Positions 59,131 to 64,000 of a DNA stretch of 64,000 nt are shown one piece after another (position 1 is the first letter of the stretch; every line of letters begins with the position of its first letter). Under the pieces are notes generated by a model, which searched no databases, had not been told where the DNA came from, and worked only from the letters and a program-made list of their open reading frames with translations. The position numbers and the translations under genes are program-made. The DNA comes from Isoetes taiwanensis. Lineage: Eukaryota; Streptophyta; Lycopodiopsida; Isoetales; Isoetaceae. The DNA lies in NCBI GenBank assembly GCA_021234155.1, contig JAJEKV010000057.1:5983821-6047820 (forward strand). The letters run 5' to 3'.

Positions 59131-59757
59131 TCATTCAAAAATATTCACTCTTTTGCAAATCACGCTTAGCGTGTTACACTTGAAGAGTCCTGTCTTCTTC
59201 TGCAAACTCAACATCTGTAACCATGGATTGCCTAGCATCTTGCATGAGAAATACGCCGAATTGTAGATGTAAACATAAGTCTGATGTAAACATAAGTCTG
59301 ACGAAGAGACTTTGTGAGATCCTTTGAAGACTAAGGCAAGGAATTCGATTGATTTAAAAACACTCACGGTTATACACAAAAGCAACCAGCCTAAAGATAT
59401 CTGCAGAACTTGATTGTTTGGAACAGAAGGAATTGGGAAGGCGAAAATAGGACCTGCACAATACTGGCGGCACCACAGCAGAGAGCCCATGGCGGAACCA
59501 CAGCATGGCGGACCTGCACAATACTGGTGGAACCCATTTACCAGACAAATACTGGCAAAACCCATTTGCCAAATCAGAAGCGCTAAAAGCCCAAAATGGA
59601 TTTGCTCAAAGCTCAGACGTAAGTCATTTTGCTCAATATGATTTTGGATTAGAAGAATGTTGCACAGATTTATCTTCTTGCCCTGCAGCAGACGGGTGTT
59701 CTGGAGATCTGGAACCATTCTAACAAGCCCAGGCGAAAAAATTAGCCACATTCTCAC
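59131..59757 (-). CDS. 208-residue ORF of unknown nature
   Basis: It is the longest open frame on the right side of the window. The protein is hydrophobic and Cys-rich, with an internal repeat around YCAGP that follows a DNA repeat (CCTGCACAATACTGG at about 59453 and 59512). No domain, signal or splice pattern was recognised. It may be a chance frame in repeat DNA. Confidence 0.25.
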   Translation of the reverse strand: MRMWLIFSPGLVRMVPDLQNTRLLQGKKINLCNILLIQNHIEQNDLRLSFEQIHFGLLALLIWQMGFASICLVNGFHQYCAGPPCCGSAMGSLLWCRQYCAGPIFAFPIPSVPNNQVLQISLGWLLLCITVSVFKSIEFLALVFKGSHKVSSSDLCLHQTYVYIYNSAYFSCKMLGNPWLQMLSLQKKTGLFKCNTLSVICKRVNIFE

Positions 59758-62082
59758 TCTTCGAATTTATGGAACCAACTCCAGTGACATCTTGGCCGCA
59801 TCTTTAACTGGCGCAGACATATAGAGCAACATTAAAGGCCAATGGGAAGATCAGGCATTTTAATCCGAAGAAAAGAACGGATTTTAATCTGGGATGAGTA
59901 AGCTGTTTAGAATGGATGCTTAACGGGTTTAGATGAGGAAAAAACACAGGGAAAAAAACAAGAAGACAAGGTTTTATGCTTTATAACCATACGTACAGTT
60001 CAAAGTGCTTGTTGGCGATTCGGAATCTCGATTCAAAATGTTGGATTAGTCCAAGAAAGCTCTGCTACATGAATGAACCGTCAAAGAACCTTTGTTTGCC
60101 GAAAATGGTAAAAGGTGCTCAAGAACGTATATATGTGCGAAAATTGTGGTGTTTCTTCCCACCCAAGCACGCGAATCTAAGGAGCACGATTGATGAGGAA
60201 TCCAAATATCATATCGTAGCTTGAAACAATGAAAGAGTAAGCCATGGATCGAAAGAGTAAAGGTGCAAGAAGAAGCACAAATTGTGCTTTCAAATATTTG
60301 AATTTCACGACGCGTTTTATCACATTTGAATTCATGTACTTTTTGAACTGTCTTTTTTCTCGCACGCACGTTTTTATCACATTTGAATTCATGTACTTTT
60401 GAACCTCCGGCAGCAAAAATATGAGCCTCAAAGTTTTTTTTAATCCCTTTCTTGGAGATGCGGCAACAAAAATATGAGCCTCCAGGTTTTTGTATTTATT
60501 TCGTTTCTTATTTGCATGCTTTGGATTGTTGTGGGCTTCTGTTTTTTGCAGCCATGTTTGAAAACTAACTCCGGAGGCAAGCAGAAAAAAATGTCTTCCA
60601 GAAATTATATTATAACCAGAACAAATTTATCCTGGTTTACAAGATCACTTGGAAATAACTCATGAAGAACTCTTCAATCCCACAATAATAATTATAAACA
60701 GGGCCACACCCGAAGCAATCTGGAGCTAGACGTTTGATTTCGGTACACAATTCCAGGTATTTGAATTTGACGCTAAAAACATTTTGTATTTGAGTTTGCA
60801 ATTTTGAAGCTTTCTTCTCTAGGTCGTCAACTTGGAAGCTACTTTTGTTTAGGTATTTTCGCATATGGCCTTCCACCATATTCACGCCAAGCGTGTGTAT
60901 TTCAAGCATATCTTTGGCTTATTTTGACTTTTTATAATTTTAGTTATTTTTTAGTTAAATCAAATTTTCTAGCCCATTTTTGGCTTATTTTCACTTTAAC
61001 AGGTAATTGTTCTTCTTAATTATTTTTGAGCTAAATCTATCATTTTGGGGTTTCTTTTTTTTAGGTGTATCAAATTGTTGGGACATGTGTTAGGCTTTTC
61101 TAGCTTATTTTCAAGGTACACTAAATACTTTTTGCATGATAGGATAAGCTTGATTGAATATATTGTTATATTTAGAATATGAATATCATGTTTGCGTAGT
61201 TAGATAGAAAGAAGCTTACATACACTTTTCAAATCAGTATTGGCCTGGCCAAAGAGGTTATTTTTTGAGTCCTTTTCCTTTCAGACTATTTTAAGACAAT
61301 TAGAACTTTTATTTAGGAGAGTGAAGCCATGTTTAGTATGGCATAGCTAAATTGGAATTTTTAGGAATAGAAAACATGTTTGGTATGGCACCAAGACTTC
61401 AGGTTTATTATATTATTTAGAATTGTGATATGGCACTAACATAGAGATTTCTATTTCTTTTGCAGCTCATCTCTTCTTACCAAGCTTTTAAATTGTGAGC
61501 CTCATTTTTCACATCAATTTTAAAAAATTTATACTCGTTTGTAGTCTTAATAGCTTTGATGGAAATGCCATGATGCTATTATATGTATGCAAGGATGAGT
61601 TCCATTTTGGACCACATAAAAAAGCCAATTCATCTCAAAAACAAACAATGAAAGTTATCGGGATTGGGATAATGGGTGGAGAAACATTGTAATTTCATAA
61701 AACATATGATGGAATATATTACGTGCTAAATTGTGAAATATTGTCTATTCTATAAGTAATATGATATTACGTTTTGATATTTTCGACATGAAATGTGTGA
61801 ATTTGAATATGCTACTAAAAACATGCAATATAAAATTTGTCCCAAAATTAAGACATAATCCCAATTTATTTGAATGATGGTTAGGAGTAGATCCAAGTTA
61901 ACAGAACTTCTAGAAAACAAAGTGCCACTTAGATAGTTATTGCAAGAAAATTGCTGAAAGTTTTGTGGGTGTGCAAACTCTTTGCTAGAATGTAAAGACC
62001 AAACTTTGGCATAGCATTGATTTATACAGTATATGAAATGCCTTCAATTTACATATTGAAGAATTCTCTTAAATCGGCAATT
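59758..62082. other. Non-coding stretch
   Basis: Small direct duplications occur at about 60312/60371 (ATCACATTTGAATTCATGTA) and about 60409/60461 (AAAAATATGAGCCTC). A hairpin CACGCCAAGCGTG lies at 60883-60895. No gene is supported. Confidence 0.5.
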
Positions 62083-62455
62083 GTAGCAGCATGTACTTAA
62101 TATGGTTAATATGGGGTGAAGGATCAAAGAAAAGGCTCACAAAATGCCTGCATTTGATGTGCAGCCTAAGCTTGAATATGTCTTTAATGCATTTTATATG
62201 CCGGTCTGCCGTGGACGTTAAAATTTCTTCTTTCCTTCCTTCCATGCTGTTGTAAACATGTTAGAACTTCTCAACCATAGGTTTTGTAGCAGCATGTACT
62301 TAGTATGGGGTGAAGGATCAAAGAAACGGCTCACAAAATGCCTGCATTTGATGTGCAGCCTAAGCTTGAATATATATTTGATGCATTTTATATGCCGGTC
62401 TGCGCATGCTGTAAACATGTTAGAACTTCTCAACCATAGGTTTGTTATGAAGCCA
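62083..62455. repeat. Direct tandem duplication, about 160-200 bp
   Basis: GTAGCAGCATGTACTTA at 62083 and 62286, CTGCATTTGATGTGCAGCC in both, and GTAAACATGTTAGAACTTCT at about 62252 and 62411 mark two copies with small indels. Confidence 0.88.
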
Positions 62456-62587
62456 TGAGGAAGGCAAAGCCGACGTTCTTCAATGAACCCTGTGTGATTA
62501 AGGCAATGGAATTTAGAATGTGCTAAACAGGAACGCATGCAGTTTATTGACAAATTAGCAAAAGGTCTTAGCAGACTACTTGTACAA

Positions 62588-63971
62588 TTACATTAGGCAA
62601 GTCAAAATTTTCAAAGAAATGAAAACTACAACGGGGTAAGACTGTGCAAACCTTTTCAGTCCTATGTTAAGAATTGTCACAGTAAGGTTAGGATCACCAT
62701 GAATGTTTGGGTAAGTCAAGTAAACTCTGCAGTCCACCACACCATTAAAAATCAGGGCGCCAACTAAATGCAACCTCAAAAAATCCGCTTCCGGTAACTC
62801 TTTAGGAACATTCACAAAGTGAGGCAGGTTTGTCTTTTTCTGGTCCATGCCATCAATCACAAATGACATATACCGTAATGGCTTCTCCATTGATTTTTTT
62901 CGATGCTTCGCAAGTTTCCTTCTCTAAAGCCCGAGCCTCTCAGGCTTGTTTTGAGCTGCCGCGAAATTTGATTCTGCAACAAAATGAGAAGCTTTGTCGG
63001 GTTTTACTTAAACAGATCGCCAAAACCGTGGTCCTATGCTTATGCGCCGCATAGACACGACACTTTTGCTCGAAAGTGGACATGAAGACCAACCGGTGCA
63101 AACCTTGTTTTTTGCCCATGCACGCATAGACAAAAAACACTCTTCCCTATCGCGCCGCATAGGCAAGATTGATTTTGACTAAGCGCCGCATGATCGCTGA
63201 AAACATTGATTGTGCACGTGTAGGTAAACATGAACGTAGGGTACTTACTTCTCTCTCGGCAGAACCTTAGTCGAGATCTCTTTCTCCTTCAAAAGAGAAC
63301 AAAGTTGCGCAGACGAAAACCCGTGGTCTCTTCTAATCCTAACGAGGTTAAATTCCCCTTCCACAACCGGCGGAAGTAGGAGTAAGAAATGAACTTCCGT
63401 CCGGCCCGGAAGAGATCGTTGTACAAGGAATAGACCTCTTTCTTGCAAAAGCTATCCATTAGATGATAAACCGGACTGCTTGGCAACCTTTCGCCCATTA
63501 CCGTCAAAGAAATCCACAAGCCAAGCCTTCGCTTCTAAACGAAGACATGCCAACCGCTTTTTTTTTGACAAGAGTCATCAATACGCGGATTCAAATCCAA
63601 GCGTTTCTGCACTCTAGCCATTCGCCGGCTACCTAAGGCATGTATGCTTTTGAAAGCTAGTTGACAAACAGTTTTCCTCATCATGTAGTAAGAAAAGTTG
63701 TCTCCGTCTTCTGGCCTGACGTTAATAGCCAGGTAAGCTTCCTGGTCACCCCGGTCATTGATGAAAAGTCGCGGCCTTGGCGTTCCTTATGGCAGAAAAT
63801 GTGAAGGACCGCAAACATTTTGTCCGACAACGAGTTAGCCTCCTTAAAAGGCCTCGTGTATTTCAAGCCCATGAGCTTGTTCCGTAACACTGTACGAAAA
63901 ACTTTTTTTGAAGGATCCCTTTTAAATCTCTTCGCGCTGCTGTAGGGATTCTTAAAAGCTAGATCTTGCAA
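62588..63971 (-). pseudogene. Decayed DDE-transposase-like coding region
   Basis: On the minus strand, 62890-62588 reads EKPLRYMSFVIDGMDQKKTN and LPHF, then RLHLVGALIFNGVVD and HGDPNLTVTIL. The layout (IDGMDQxK, LPH, a THLTGALVH-like strand, then DxNLTxTVL) recalls DDE-type transposase proteins found in moss, fern and protist genomes; the Asp in DGMDQ would be catalytic. Upstream on the same strand, 63519-63289 reads LYNDLFRAGRKFISYSYFRR and LWKGNLTSLGLEET, resembling the segment before the Cys-rich part of such proteins. A further frame lies at 63971-63681. It is broken by frameshifts in CAG/CTG-poor DNA and runs off the window edge. The family name is not certain. Confidence 0.5.
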
Positions 63972-64000
63972 AGGAGGGCTCTCTTGTGGTACTCTGCTTG

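Noticed and set aside
59131..59757. Host membrane protein
   Set aside because: Although 208 residues long and hydrophobic, it overlaps DNA repeats and lacks any recognisable family pattern. It is kept only as a low-confidence ORF.

Overview
The window is nuclear DNA of a land plant and is dominated by transposable elements. Only one gene looks like an ordinary host gene: a five-exon MurE-ligase homologue with a plastid transit peptide (32312-35289). Spliced introns, L1-type and RTE-like LINEs, a Ty3/gypsy element, Helitron termini and long AT microsatellites all fit a large plant genome. The DNPR-type MurE and the style of the gypsy integrase make a seedless plant such as a fern plausible, but the sequence alone does not prove it.

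Layout: (1) 1-2515 is one arm of a 2.5-kb inverted repeat whose partner lies at 39562-42061. (2) 3590-8584 is a degenerate AGATTC / TTCTAGAA tract with an RTE-like LINE inserted in it; its last 100 bp form a heat-shock-element-like pentamer array. (3) 8660-10750 holds a tRNA-like SINE head, a 120/244-bp satellite and a phased array of the palindrome GGTATAAATTTATACC. (4) 10922-12518 is a small, young, non-autonomous LTR retroelement on the minus strand, with a perfect 5-bp target duplication. (5) About 14-32.04 kb is an L1-type LINE. It is interrupted by a foldback element (15647-16110), a 57-bp tandem array and a complete 11.1-kb Ty3/gypsy element (19407-30505, target duplication ATTGT) that carries about 4 kb of extra coding sequence after pol. 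(6) The MurE gene starts only about 270 bp after the L1 tail. (7) 37830-38835 is a broken PLP-dependent decarboxylase copy. (8) 45830-46935 is a second LINE fragment. (9) 49764-54278 is a minus-strand Helitron carrying same-strand pieces of HMG-CoA reductase and adenylosuccinate synthetase. (10) 56831-57438 has a GC-rich foldback element and two nearly abutting Helitron ends. (11) 62588-63971 is a decayed coding region resembling a DDE transposase.

The host gene, MurE, has an in-frame TAG at codon 414 although all exon junctions keep the frame. In-frame TAGs that would be CAG after a single C/T change also occur in the retroelements.

Two observations affect every pseudogene call here. The two inverted-repeat arms differ almost only at CAG/CTG/CCG trinucleotides. 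Several retroelement patches are also nearly free of CAG/CTG and full of CGG/CGC. This looks like a base-calling problem at CHG-methylated sites that was polished out only in places, so many frameshifts in repeats may not be real. All comparisons were made by eye; no database search was run.
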